This document shows, piece by piece, positions 1 through 12,400 of a stretch of 64,000 bases of DNA. The stretch lies in contig CM050652.1 in the NCBI GenBank assembly GCA_027574665.1, forward strand, positions 9,280,589 through 9,344,588, in the 5' to 3' direction. Both the position numbers and the translations under genes were made by a program. Position 1 is the stretch's first letter. Each line of letters starts with the position of its first letter. Origin of the DNA: Rhynochetos jubatus (Eukaryota > Chordata > Aves > Eurypygiformes > Rhynochetidae). A model generated the notes under the pieces. It was not told where the DNA came from and made no database searches. It saw nothing but the letters and a program-made list of their open reading frames with translations.

Positions 1-3000
1 AAGGTAGAGTATGCATGGTATACCCAAGGTATACCAAGGGTATGCATGGGCTGCACTATGTGAGAGCTACTTCCGCTAACACCAACAGGAAGATGTATCT
101 ATTACTGGTTATTACATGAAAAATGTACCACTGCTCCCGTTATGTGGGAAAGAGTGATCTGGCCCTGTTAATGTGAAATTGCAGATTTGGTGCCCATCCT
201 TCTTCTGATGCTTCATGTACATATCTGTTAAAGGCAACGAATCTAATCTATCAGAGAAAACACGTGTGCTCAGAAAATCTGTTGGGCCTGAAACAAGTGC
301 ACAAGTGACCCAACCAGGTTGTGTGACTGCAGCATACGGAGAGATCCGTGGTTTCTGTGAGTCAGTGGGGCACTAAAAGTAAACCCAACATGGCAAGCTA
401 CAAGAAAACTTACCAGCTGCTTTTCTGTGCAACAAGCAAGATTGCCAGTCATTGTTGTTAATATAACCATCAGCTGTTTTGGTTTCCCCCTGCCCCCCCT
501 TTTCCAACATGTTTTCAACTTTGTGTAGGCAGCAGAGTCATAAAAAGCAGAACAAAAAATTTCAGTCTGGAGGCTAAGCAGCTAAGGCTCAGGGGCTGTG
601 TTGCAGAATGGCAGCAAGTCTTATTAAGCCTCTAGCCCTAAATCACAAATTTCATATTTGTAGTACAAATTTAAGATTTTTAGTAAACTTTAAGACATTG
701 TCTAGCAACCTAGCTATTGAATTAAACTTTTTCTGCCTGGTGTATCTGCCTTTTATTGCAAAGACAAATCCTGAATGTGCTTGAGCTTCAGTTGAACGTT
801 GCAGTGTCATCTGCCACTAGATAAAGAGGAGGAGGGTTGCTCCAATTAGATAGAAACCCAAGGTTTTAAACAGGTAAGAAGTTTATAGCAGTTTTCAGAA
901 TGTTCAGATTTTTCTGCCTGAAGTAAGTTGTGGACGAAGCCAAAACCATGAGAATCTGTTCATCCAGAATTAAGGTGGTTTCAGGAGAGAGTCCAAATCT
1001 CTGCTGACATACCTCTTGTCTACACAGAAGGTACTGGCAGTAGAGAATATGTTGGCAGGTTATATCATCATAATTATAGTCTCATTTTGATGTAATAAAC
1101 CATGAGTAGAGTATGTTGGGCAAAACAGGCATATTACACATTTCATTTCAAATTATTTTCTTTTGTGAAAGGAAAATCAGAGAAGAACATGAACAGGCAA
1201 CAATCAACCCTTCTGAATCTGTGTATTGTTTCCTTTGTCTCTTTCCCATCCAGGTGGTAAGTATTTTTATTTCCTGTTATAATTTTTTCTTTCCTATTCC
1301 TGAGGGGATGGCATATTCTCGTGTGGAGCATGCTTCAAAGTGCTTCCTGACGGTAGGGTTTAAAACACGATGAAGAGGGTAATGATTTTGATTTCACTTA
1401 ATACAATCTAAACTCTATTTTGTAGAGATGTCTTTATCTCAGGAATTCACAATTCACTTGTTGCATACTTGAGCTTCCCTCTTTGGTCCTTGTCAATGTC
1501 ACTAAAGCAGCACATGAAAGTCCTCCATGATAAATGAAAACGCTCTGGAATATAAGTGGTAGGAAGCACATGCTATTTTACGCACTGATGCAATTCCATT
1601 CTGTTCCTATTAAAAGAATATTTTTCGTCTTGAGTGCTCTTGTCCTTTTTCTCCACACACAACAGTAAATCTTCTGGGTTTTATTTTCTAGATTTTGTTG
1701 TTTGCATTATGTGTTCTGCTTTTGTTTAGACTGTAAGGAGACCTTTTTTATTCATAACAGAATGTAGGATTACATTTATGGATAGAAGTTATTTGAAAGA
1801 GGATAACATAATACTAAGAAGCTGCCAAAATTTCAGACATAATATGGAAAGCTTGTTCTATGCAAGACACAACCAGTTGGCTAAATGAAATGACAGGAAC
1901 TCAAGACCTGGAAAGTATATGTGGAAGACTGCTGTATGCCTTATACTGTACTGCATTTCATCATAAACCATGGTTTTTAAAGATGATTATTTTGTGTTTG
2001 CATAATACAGGCTTACATTTAATCAAAAATCTGAACTTTGGCTGAGGCATATATATAAATAATTACAATAACAGGAACTGTTTAAGAAACATTTTAACAG
2101 CAATACATGTGTTAAGAATGTTGAGAAGTTTTAAGGAGATATTAATCTAGAAGAAGCAGCCACACCACCTTCTTTCACAGTGATTTTATATGTGACACCT
2201 GTAGGAGAGAGAAAAATATGGAACCTTGACCACAGCGTTTAGGGACAATGAGAGATATAAGCCTGCCCTTTAATGATAGATCCTAAAACATATTAGGACA
2301 AGGTAAATCCTAAACTAGTTGAGGGACTAGGATTATATTCCAGTAAGTGTCATAAGCACCATTGTTTCAGAGGTGGCAGAATGAATAAAAAATTTTATGC
2401 TGAAATATGAGTAATAGCATTTTTTCCTTTCTCTTGATAAAGAACTAATGGAAATGATAATGTGTTTTCTGCTTTGTAGTATTCTGGGGAAAATACATCT
2501 GTGAACGTGCCGAGTGTCTATTTGAAAAAAGAAATAAGATACACAGATGTTGCATATTTGTCCCTACGTCTTTAGAGATATTGTTGCAGGAGCACTATAT
2601 TTAAAAGGAAAAAATAAAAATATTTCAAAGCATTTTCTGAAATGCCGTTTTATAGCCCATACACAAGGATCTTATTTTATTACAAAAGATATTCTATCAA
2701 AGGCTATTGGCAAAAACCATCATTATCAGGCTGTGTCATTTGTAGCTTTACTTCCTATTGAAATATGGGATCCATCTGCTCACTGATCACAGGATAACAG
2801 ACATCATTCCCACTTGCTTACCATAAATGATATATCTGAAAGTACCAGAAATGTGATGGAGTGCAATCCCAACCCTTGGTCATTGCCTGAAATCATTCAT
2901 AGTTAATGTAGGCCAGGCTGATACGCCTCCAGCATATTGACTGAATTCCAGCTTCAGGAAACACAGTCTGATCCACTCAAAATTTCCAAGGCATGTCTAA

Positions 3001-6000
3001 AAATCATATCCTCATTTATTTATTTATTTTCCTAATAACCTTTTTAAATTTGTGCCCCATTTTAGTGCTGCGTTGGTACATTTGAATCTGACCCATGTGC
3101 TTTAGCTTACTGCTGTGCTGTAAAGACAGCTTTGCTGAACCTTGAAATGAGTGTATCATCACAGAGTTTGCAGAACCGTAGCTATGAAATCTGGCACAAT
3201 AAACTCCAAATCCATGAGTTACCAGCTACGTGGAAGTTGGTCACAGATTAAATGAATTTGAATGTCACTAAAAAGCATTACTTTTTCTCTGTAGGCGTGT
3301 CGATCTATTTTCAAATTCTAAGAAGAGGCCTGTGTATAACAATTTCTAAATAAGAAAACTTTATTTAAGGAGTTTGTCTTGAGACTATGGAATCAGCCCC
3401 AAAAATCTGCTCTTTTGCACTCTCATTTGTATAGGTGATATAATAAGCAGCCAGGACTCAAACTGCTAGAGGGAAAGTTTCCTAATTGTGCTGTGGTTCA
3501 TAGGTTATATGACAGTTAGTCCCATCAATGGGTCTCATCCCACAGCCATTAACCCTCTGTCCCTCGTCCTAACCACTTGTCCAGCCTTGTAAATAACCTA
3601 AACCCCCAAACTTTGAAACAGTGTTTTGGAGCTCTGAAGAGTCTTTTGGACACACCTGTGTCCATCTTTAATTCTGCTGACTACTATCAATTTAAATCTA
3701 TATGGTCTACCTAGCCAAACTCTTTGTTCAAAGTTTATTCACTTTGAAAATCTCCTGATGAGCCCACCCATGAGGTGCCAATGATGATGATTCATCCACG
3801 AGTGGCAGAGAAAACTGCTGAGAATGGCCAAGCGCTGCTACCTGTGGTTCCCTATTACCTGTACACGGCCAGCAATCTCTCAAAACTTCATACCAAGTGT
3901 GTTGAGGAAAAAGGCCTAAAGATATGTCTTTTAACTATTCAAAATTCCTTCCAAATTATTGTTTGAGGTGATTGAGAGCTAATAAGATATAATAGAAGTG
4001 GAGTCCCTATCTCTTGCTTTGGCAAAGAGCACTCATCTTCAACCTTAATGCAGTGTGTGTCATCAAAATACAGAATTATTTGTGCTACTGAAAGATCACT
4101 GCTTTCTACATGCATTTCACACGTAATGCAGTACATGGGCAGGGTCATAAATTCATTTTGCTTGAAAATGGAAAAAAAAGCCCCAGAGCTGCAGAGTTAT
4201 TCCATGTGACTTGACCAAGGACACACTTTCACTACATAATTTTAGAATCCCATTTTGCTGTCTGACCTGTGCTAAGTAGGACTCTATTAAGTGAGTTGTC
4301 TTGTTCAAATCTTTTGACCTCTCCATGAATAGCTAGGAGATGATGTAAGCAGTGTGGAAGAAATGGGTTGTAAGTCATAGTCTGACATTATTTTTCACTA
4401 AGGAGCTTCTGCATCAGACAATTGATTAAAATGGAGCAGCTCCTGTTCTATACCAGCATTTGAAAAGCCTCGGGCAAGTTTCAGTTAAACAGTTATCCAT
4501 GTTATTTCACAAAGTGTAGTACTTACATCAATTTTTGTTTGAAATCTTCAAATGGAACTAAGTAAACATAAAATAAATAAAAATACTTTGTTTTGTGAAG
4601 TTACTCATTTAATTTTGCAACTACTTCTTTAGAGTACTTCTTACGCATGGTGTGTCTCATTATTTCAGTGTTTTTAAGTGTCAGTGAGTCTAAATATCAA
4701 ACAGGTCCTGTGTTGCCTGGGATGAGCTGAGAAATAAAATAACAAAAACCAAACAAAACCCAAGCTCTTACTTGTTGATCAAAGTGAAACTTGCTCTGAA
4801 ATATACCTTTTTCATCTTTGTTTTTTTTTCCTAAAAACGATTTAATATTGAACACAGAATATTTCCATTTGCTTTGGAGTGCAAGAATAAGAATCCAGAG
4901 GAATTATTTGTTGATTTAAATTAAGATATTGCCATAAACTGTGAATTCAGTGTTTCCAGGGAGTCTGACTTCAAAGAAAAGATTTTCAGAGCCACGGCAT
5001 TAAACAATTGTTAGCATGATCATGAGGAATTGACAGAAATACTTTCCTTTTTCTTATTTCCAGCTAGGAAAACACTGCTAAGCATCATTCCAATGCTTCG
5101 TGGAAACAGATGGTATGTGATAGCGAAAGACTATTTCAGACTAAAATATGCTCACTCTTTTTTTCTTATCTTTCTTATCATTTTTGCCAACTGTCCTTCA
5201 TTATAGTAATTTGTGTGCATATTTTCTATGGAGTCTTCTTTCAAAAACATAACCCAGACCTTTAACATTTTCTATGCTTCTGTGCTGAATCAGATCAAAC
5301 CTGGGTCACCGAAGGAAAAATGCTTGTATTTTCTGCGTGTGCATTTTGCCACCCTGTTCATATCATTTTAGAAATCTAGTTAAATCCACACAGACTGGTT
5401 TCATTTGTGCATTTAACCTCTGCAAAGGTAAGACCAATAAAGATCATATCCAACTGTCACTGTGTTAGATCAAGATAGGCTAAACATATGGTACAGAAAG
5501 ATTTAGGTATATAACCCTAGAATCTGGATTTGTGGCATAGAATTTCTGTTCTTACGTGGTAAAAGATGTGACTGTCAACAGTACAATTTTCTCAGCTTAT
5601 ATAGCTGGAAGTCTGGCATGAGGATATATCAGTATATATTATAAATAGAAAAAGACCAGGCTTTAGTATGCACTCTCTTCAAATGCCCATCCGTACCACT
5701 GAATAATTTAGTAATTAGACATGTTTTTATCCAATATAGAACAATTTTACTAAAACTCCTACAGTCCTTGCAGGAAAAATGTTGATTGACAGCAACAGCC
5801 TTTATACTGTTTGTTTTCTGTAGGACAGTATGGAATAGTAAAGTGCATTTCTGTTGATTTCCTCTACTAGAGTTCAACTTCTGGTTACAAAGTATTACAT
5901 CAGGATGAGTGGTTGATCTATTCTAGTATGGCAATTCCTATGAAAATAAATGTCTCTCTCTTCTTAAATATATAAATAATTTTTAAAAGTAATGCTTAAA

Positions 6001-8106
6001 CTGGCACTTTTTATGCCCTCCTTTCTTCTGCCATCTCTACCAAACCCAGCACTGTGGCTATACTGACAATGCAAAAGAAAATATTAAGAAACAGATCAAA
6101 AAAATAAAAGGAAGTAGAAGAACAACAAAAATAGTTTTTACTGAAGATATTTTTTTTTTTTACATGCTTAGATGCCGTGGATTTCTGCCCTGTATCATAC
6201 CCCTTGCAGGGGGGAGGTGGGGAGGGAGTATGTACTAGAACAAGACTCAGACTGCTTGGAAAGGTAGTATTTCAGAGGAAGAAATGCAAAATTCTGCTTT
6301 CCAAAATGAGTCAAATTTAATGTTTATTATATTGATGTGCTATTATAAACAGCAATTCTTTTCCTTTACTGATACATGTATGGCTTTTTAAGCTGTTTTT
6401 TGTAACAAGGGAAAGCTTATTGTTTGATAATAATTAATCTCACTCATATTTTTTATAGATCGCAGGGTTTTTTCCATATGTTACATTTATAATGTAGATT
6501 CCATCTTCCACTGTGAAGTTATACTATGTTGAGTAACTATTTAGATAACCCCCAAAGGCAATACTTTCCTGCAGACACTTGACTATTGTGGTATGAATCA
6601 TTAAAACAATTTACTTCAGCAAAAAGTAAAAATAAAGCCCATTTCTGAAAGAGAAGTTTTCATTCCCATGCTGTCTCTGAATTTATTTGCCTATTAACGA
6701 GTCCATAATAACCTAAATGGTCATACTTTGCATTCCTGATTCATCCAATAACTTTTTTGAAAGTTGGAAGGCTAATTGCAGAAGTGCTTATTTATAATAT
6801 CTGAGTGCTTTATTCAGCGGACCCATTAAATGCATAAACAGTGGGGACAGAGAAAGGTTACAACTGTTTTAATGAAAAGAAACATACGAACATTTTATAC
6901 AAATATCACTCCTAAACTTGTCCAGATTTTACATAAAGAATTCTAATGAAAATAATGTTTTCCTTCAGAGGAAATGTATGTTTCATACTAACCAAAATAG
7001 ACTATTTTACCCCTAATATAGCTCTTCCACTTTACTTGCCAGTGGTGGTGTCAAGATTTTCTTGTGTTATTCTCAAAATCAGATGTTTTCTTAAAGCCAT
7101 GATGTTCAGTGAATTAGTGAGAATTCCAGCTTGTACTTTTTCAAAGAGAGACCCCCAAAACCTCTATTCCAACTTCAAGTGACTTTTGTTTGTTTTGTGG
7201 TGGTTTTTTTAAAGAATCCTATTACTGGTAAACCAATCTGGTGACTGTCTGGGATCAGAGTGTTTTTCATTAGCACTGTTACCAATCTGATTTTAGATGA
7301 ACATAGCACCTTTTAGGTCCAGCAGGACAAGTGGTATCATACACCGCCTGCATGGGCTGAATCATCCAAAAGTATTTTATTTATCATGGCCATGATTCAT
7401 GAGCTAAATGATGAACTGTTCAGAAACAATTTCACTTTCACAGGTTTTCACTTCTTATATGGTGTTAAAAAGAAACTCAAACCAAAACTACTCTTAAATC
7501 TTCATCTAATTGTTCCCAAATAGTTAAGTAACACTTTTGATTAGCTTTCTGTTGTTGAAATACGACATTTCATTAAGACAGAAACGCCCCACTATTCAGT
7601 TTCAGACTATTTCACTTCTAATTTTGCAAAATGTGACTTTGAATGGAAAGAGAAAAGAAAGAAGTTGGTATTTAACCCTCCTTTCTTTGAGACTAGGGGT
7701 CTTATGCATTAACGCATAATAACACAGAGCAGGGATGAGGCATAGGTTTAATCCACCTGTGACAGACTGATTTTGCGTATCTGCAAAGCTGGAAAAATGA
7801 TTTGGAAATCTGAATATTTCATATCCCATGTTAATGCACTATATGCACGCTAAGACTAATGCTTGAAATCATCCTCTGACACAAGATCCTGAAGATTTCC
7901 TTTCCAAAGTGTTATTTTAATACATTTTAAAGTTTTTTGGCTTTTGTGAAGCTTTGTTTTCTAATAAAAAATAAAAAGTTGTGAACACTATCAGGAGAAG
8001 CAATTCCAATCCCTTTTATTTTGGGGTATTCAGTGACTCTAAAGTGTTTTTATAGTGAATTAGCACTTTCCTAACAGGTAAGAATATAATATATAAGAAT
8101 AATACA
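1..8106. other. Unique AT-rich DNA, no gene recognised
   Basis: This stretch has only short, unconvincing ORFs (all under about 90 codons upstream of 8.0 kb) and no family motif I recognise. Visible small structures are a cluster of short palindromes at 11-47, a TTTA-rich patch near 3011-3029, a possible ancient SINE or LINE scrap at 4186-4232, and an isolated G-rich run at 6209-6226. The rest looks like ordinary non-coding avian DNA. Confidence 0.6.
4186..4232 (+). repeat. Possible ancient MIR/L2-like fragment
   Basis: The words GTGACTTGACCAAGGACACA resemble the conserved core of mammalian and amniote MIR/L2-type repeats (acttgcccaaggtcacac). Only about 45 bases can be matched by eye, so this is weak. 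A chance match is a real alternative. Confidence 0.3.
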
Positions 8107-8320
8107 TCAGGAAGTTCTTCCCGGAGAGGGTGGTGAGGCACTGGCACAGGTTGCCCAGAGAAGCTGTGGATGCCCCATCCCTGGAAGTGTCCAAGGCCAG
8201 GCTGGATGAGGCTTGGAGCAACCTGGTCTAGTGGAGGGTGTCCCTGCCCACGGCAGGGGGGGTGGAACTGGATGGTATTTAAGGTCCCTTCCAACCCAAA
8301 CCATCCTGTGATTCTATGAT
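8107..8320 (+). mobile_element. CR1 retrotransposon, 3'-end fragment
   Basis: This is a 5'-truncated plus-strand CR1 copy of about 215 bp. It encodes the very end of ORF2 (a reading similar to the FFP-ERVVRHWHRLPREAVD segment of CR1) and then the 3' UTR with TTTAAGGTCCCTTCCAACCC and the terminal ATTCTATGA. CR1 elements insert by target-primed reverse transcription and are usually cut short at the 5' end, as here. The copy ends directly against the CpG-rich 5' end of another CR1 in the same orientation. Confidence 0.93.
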
Positions 8321-8329
8321 TCAGTTGAT

Positions 8330-8590
8330 GACGACGAGCGAGCACCTACAACGCTTTGCCGGGCGGCTCAGCGCTTCCCTGAGGCGGACAAGGAGGTTCC
8401 CGCAGCCCGGGAACCCCGAGGAGGAGCCCAGAGCCCCGGCCTGAGGCGGCAGCTCTCGCGAGAGGTGGACCCAGCGTGGGCGTTTCCAGGAGCAACCGCG
8501 GGAGATTTAAAGGGCCCCGGGGAGCGCCGGCGCGGCAGAAGGGCGGGGCTGTTCGAGAGGGCGAGGCGTGCGGGCAGGGCCCAGTCATGG
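8330..8590 (+). promoter_or_regulatory. CpG-dense CR1 5' UTR, likely internal promoter
   Basis: This is the most CpG-rich stretch of the window. It contains a GC box (GGGCGGGGC at 8541-8549), a TATA-like ATTTAAA at 8505-8511, and an ATGGCGGC word at 8587-8594 that matches the YY1 core and overlaps the probable ORF1 start codon. CR1-type LINEs carry internal promoters in their 5' UTR, so promoter function is expected by family. Activity at this locus is inferred, not seen. A host CpG-island promoter is an alternative, but the downstream ORF1 homology argues for CR1. Confidence 0.5.
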
Positions 8591-9395
8591 CGGCCGCTCG
8601 GAGAAAAGGCATCGCTAGGAAGAACGCGGCGACCCAGGCGGTGCTCCCGCTCAGGTGTCCGGCTGTCCAGGTGTCCGGCTGTCCAGGTGTCCGGCTGTCC
8701 AGGTGTCCGGCTGCAGGGAGTGCCTGAGCCTGTCACTGGTACCCGAGGGCGGCAGAGACGGCCCCTGCGTGAGGGGTGAACAGGGGGATGATCTGCTCAG
8801 CTGGTGGCGGGGCTGAAGGGCGAGGTGGAGAGGCTGAAGAGTATGAGAAGGAGAGAGCTCTTCACCAACCTACCACCCCTGAGGAAAAGGCAGCAGATGG
8901 AGGTCCCAGAGCCAGCAGTGGATCCCATATCCTCTTGCCATCAGGCAGAGGGAAGGAATTTAAGAGAGGGAGTGGAATAGAAATGGGTCCCTGCTTGCTG
9001 AGGTAGGTGCATCCCCTCCTGCCTGCCCTCCCCTTCCCAGTTGCCCTTGCAGAATAGATATGGGGCTCTGGAACTCGAGGGCCAGGCAATGGCAGATCCT
9101 GAGGAAAGTCCATCCAGGGGGTTGCCCAGGATGACTCCATCAGCCTCACATATTACAATAGCCTCCCTTAAGAAAAGGAGGGTGATTGTTGTAGGGGACT
9201 CCCTTCTGGGGGGAACAGAGGGCCTGATATGACACCCAGACCCATTTCACAGGGAAGTCTGCTGCCTCCCTGGGGCCTGGGTTAGGGACATCACCAGGAT
9301 GGTCTGGTAAAGCCCTCGGACTATAACCCACTATTAGTAACGCAGGTGGGCAGTGACCAGCTTGAGAAGAGGAATCCAAAAGCCATCAAAAGGGA
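8587..9395 (+). pseudogene. CR1 ORF1 remnant (SGNH-esterase type), broken
   Basis: The likely start is the ATG at 8587, beginning MAAARRKGIARKNAATQ. CR1 ORF1 proteins are RNA-binding, LINE-encoded proteins known to contain PHD/zinc-finger-like and SGNH esterase modules. Here the Cys-rich RECLSLVPEGGRD block is at about 8715-8753, and the esterase block I motif G-D-S lies at 9194-9202 inside IVVGDSLL. The frame is broken at least three ways: a 16-bp minisatellite between 8653 and 8716 puts the start and the Cys-rich block out of frame, a one-base loss occurs near 8803 (CTCAGCTGGTGG), and a TGA lies at 9230-9232. The 3' part of ORF1 is cut by the internal deletion near 9395. It cannot encode a full product. 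Confidence 0.8.
8653..8716 (+). repeat. 16-bp minisatellite, four units, inside CR1 ORF1
   Basis: The unit CAGGTGTCCGGCTGTC is repeated in tandem four times, perfect except for the end of the last unit (CTGCA). It sits between the ORF1 start and the Cys-rich block. Because 16 is not a multiple of 3, changes in copy number shift the reading frame. Confidence 0.9.
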
Positions 9396-9488
9396 ATTCT
9401 AGTGGAAGGTGTCCCTGCCCATGGCAGGGGGCTTGGAACTAGATGATCTTTAAGGTCCCTTCCAAACCAAACCCTTCTATTATTCTAT

Positions 9489-12400
9489 GAAGATCATATT
9501 AGTGTAGTTTGTTACAATTTTTCCTTAATTTAACTAGTACTCTAATTTTTATATCACTGATCTAAATAATTATATTCCTGATTTCCTTCTTTCTGTTCCC
9601 AGTCTTTGGACAATATACAACTCAAGACATTGCATGAGCAAGTCAGCCTTTTACTTTGATTGCCAGACCTACACTATGCCAATAGATGGAAGTGAGGGGT
9701 GTATGGAGATAGTGAGGGAATAGAAGCTTCTGTGGATGGACTTGGGAGGACAAGGATGTTGACTAACAATGTGTGGTAAGCCATACATGCAGTACGTCTC
9801 AGTGTTTTATGCTACACCTTGAAAGTACATTTGTGTAACAACCAATACTATGGCATGTAATGGCAGTGTGAATGTAGGTATGATGTGAATGAGGATCTAC
9901 ATCTGGAGTGTAGATGCCCTCCTGCTGTTAGGTAGCTCAGACATCTGTATGTGGATACATATTGGTGCAAAAACATACACTTACAAAGTGAACAGTGCAA
10001 CATCTTGACCTTGGAAGCATTCGTTATGCCTGGAGAGGGATATTTTTAGACAGAATGTTGTTACCAGCTCTAATTTTTAGTTGCTCAGCAGGGCAGGGGA
10101 TGGCTTGTGTTTGATGTGGTGAAGAGGAAGCCATTGCAAAACTCTCTACTGAGCTCCTCCTGGGAGACCAGGAATGAATTACATGTGACAGATGTTAGTC
10201 ACTTAATGAATAATTGGAAGGGCCTCACATACAACAGTGATGATAGCACTGTAAAAACCCATGGAGAATATAATCATGATGGTAACAAAAGATGGGGGAG
10301 TGTCCAGCTTCAGAGCAACATGCCAAGAACATGATCTAAGATGTTAAACTGGCTAAAATATCAACAGATCAAACTGAGCGAGGCTGAGACATAATGTCAT
10401 CCTTCAAATTGCAGATTTGGGACTGAATTTGCACTTAAAATAACAGTTTGATACTCTTCCCACTGAAGTCTGTGGCGAGCTGCCAGCTGACCTCAGTGGG
10501 AACAGACTTAGGCCAGAAGCTACTGTGTAAGTAGAATTCACAAGGTGCTGAATTGGTGCATTGGGAACAAAATTCACAGTTTGCATGCCAGAGATAGCAG
10601 GGGAGTGGTGTGGAAAAAGAAAAAACACACCACCACAAATGGCTAAATCAAATGATAAAGGAAAACATGCAGTCCAGGATGTAGAGCCCATGATAGCAGG
10701 TAGTTAAAAGAAGATAAGGTAATAAAAGATGAATTAGAGAGAGTGAAACCAGCACTGTCATCTTTTTGTAAGAGAGGGAATTTGGTCTCCGACCAGTGAA
10801 GTGGCACAGCAGAGATGTTCCGGATGATGACAGTGGCAGTCTGGTGCTGGGGCAGCACTACAGAGGATGGGTTGAATGGAATATTAAACCAGTATATGTT
10901 CTACTTATTTCTGTTAGAGTGGGTATTGATGAAAATCAAAAATATGCTGATTTGATAGAGAAATCTTTACTCTTGTGGGTTGTAGGATTTACCACGGTAA
11001 TGATATAGAAATTCAGAATAAAACATCTGCCTAACTGAAAGTGTGGATAGAGCAAGGTAGGTTCTGGAAGCAAATACAATGCTGAAGAAAACACCAATAT
11101 GAAAACAAAAGAATTCATCCGTTTTGTGAAGAAGACAAAGTACTAATGTAAAATGGAGTTCCTGCAATGATTTCAGTTAATGATGTGACCTGCACTTAGA
11201 GTAAATCAGTGATAAAAACAATGTCAATGCCCTGACTAAATAACAAATGGCATCTAACATGATGTGATTGAACAGTTTAAATTAAAAAGTCACATTCCTG
11301 ACAATCTGTGCTTCTCTAAATTAATGCATTAGGAAATTGTCACAATGGATCTGCTATAAAACACACCACCACAAATGGAAATCACCCAGAACATTGCCAT
11401 TGTTATTGTCCATGCTGGACATTAGCTTCTTGACTTTGATGTGTTTGAGGTCTTCATCTTATTAACTTCTATTGCATACAAGTGCCAAAGCATTCCTAAC
11501 ATCAGCTTTTCGGGGAAATCTCACTGGTATGTGAGATCACTGGAGCATGGATCACCTGTTAATGGGGCATGTAATAAGGTTGCCAGAGCTAGCAGAGATC
11601 CATGTAGACCCAACTGATACATCAGTATGGCTCAGGCTCTAGCAGCATGACTGCGGCAGCTGTATTTACGCCGTTATGAGGGCCAGAGTCCTTGACCTGG
11701 GTCTCCTCTTGCACATAAGTGGGCTAGTGCAGAATTTTGCCCACATAGGAACCACATTCTCCTACTGAATTGCATTTTTATTAGCAACCAAAATGACTAC
11801 TTTTGTAATGTTACTTATGCTGCTAGGAAAGGTAACATTTAACAATGAAAATTTAAAATTTAGAACGTAGAAGATATTTTTTCTCCCCCTTTGAGTGTGG
11901 GTTAGGTTTTTCTTTTTTAAACTTTGCTTTAGAAGAAAGTTTGTCAAGATTTTTGGTAAACTGAACATTGAAAAGACTTCATGTTGTCCTCAAAATATAG
12001 GTAATTCATTCACAAAGAATGCTTCATTTCAAAGGTCTATCTGACATGCCCATTCACCTCACTTTTGTTAATATATATCTGAAATCCAATGTGTTATTGA
12101 CTTGGAAAACAGGTTTTCTTTTGAAACTAGTGCTGATATTTTAAAATGTTTTAATAGTTAATGTCAGTTCTTTTTGTCATTACCTAATACAGTATAAATC
12201 TGCAACATGCTTTAATCCAAAAAATACTTTTTTCATTTTTCTGTCTGTCTGAATCTAGGTGGGATGGACAATTGGAATCACCATTAACAGTTTGTTCTAC
12301 GGAGGTGACCTGAACTCTACAGGGTTCAAGCTTGTCTGTGACTCCCTCTTTGGTTTCTATGAACTGAGTTGTTGCTTATCATTCATCAGAGTTTCTGTGG

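Larger units (their letters stand above)
8325..9488 (+). mobile_element. CR1 retrotransposon with 5' end, ORF1 and 3' tail, ORF2 deleted
   Basis: The 5' part is a CpG-dense region leading into a decayed CR1 ORF1. Readable ORF1 blocks include RRVIVVGDSLLGGTEG near 9173-9226 and, downstream in the same frame, a degenerate REVCCLPG-like stretch. At about 9396 the sequence jumps to the CR1 3' tail (TCTAGTGGAAGGTGTCCCTG) and runs to TATTCTATGA at about 9488. The whole of ORF2 (endonuclease and RT) is absent, so both ends of the element are present around a large internal deletion. A 5' end is rare, because most CR1 copies are 5'-truncated. The family assignment rests on my recognition of CR1 ORF1 and 3' UTR; the exact 5' boundary is uncertain by some tens of bases. 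Confidence 0.85.

Noticed and set aside
8653-8716. Short repeats that might be a CRISPR-like array
   Set aside because: Units are contiguous 16-mers with no unique spacers, inside a CR1 element of a vertebrate genome; this is a minisatellite.
8346-8779. Several overlapping Arg/Pro-rich ORFs on both strands in GC-rich DNA
   Set aside because: High GC and few stops create open frames on both strands. Only the frame with MAAARRKG and the following ORF1 blocks fits CR1.
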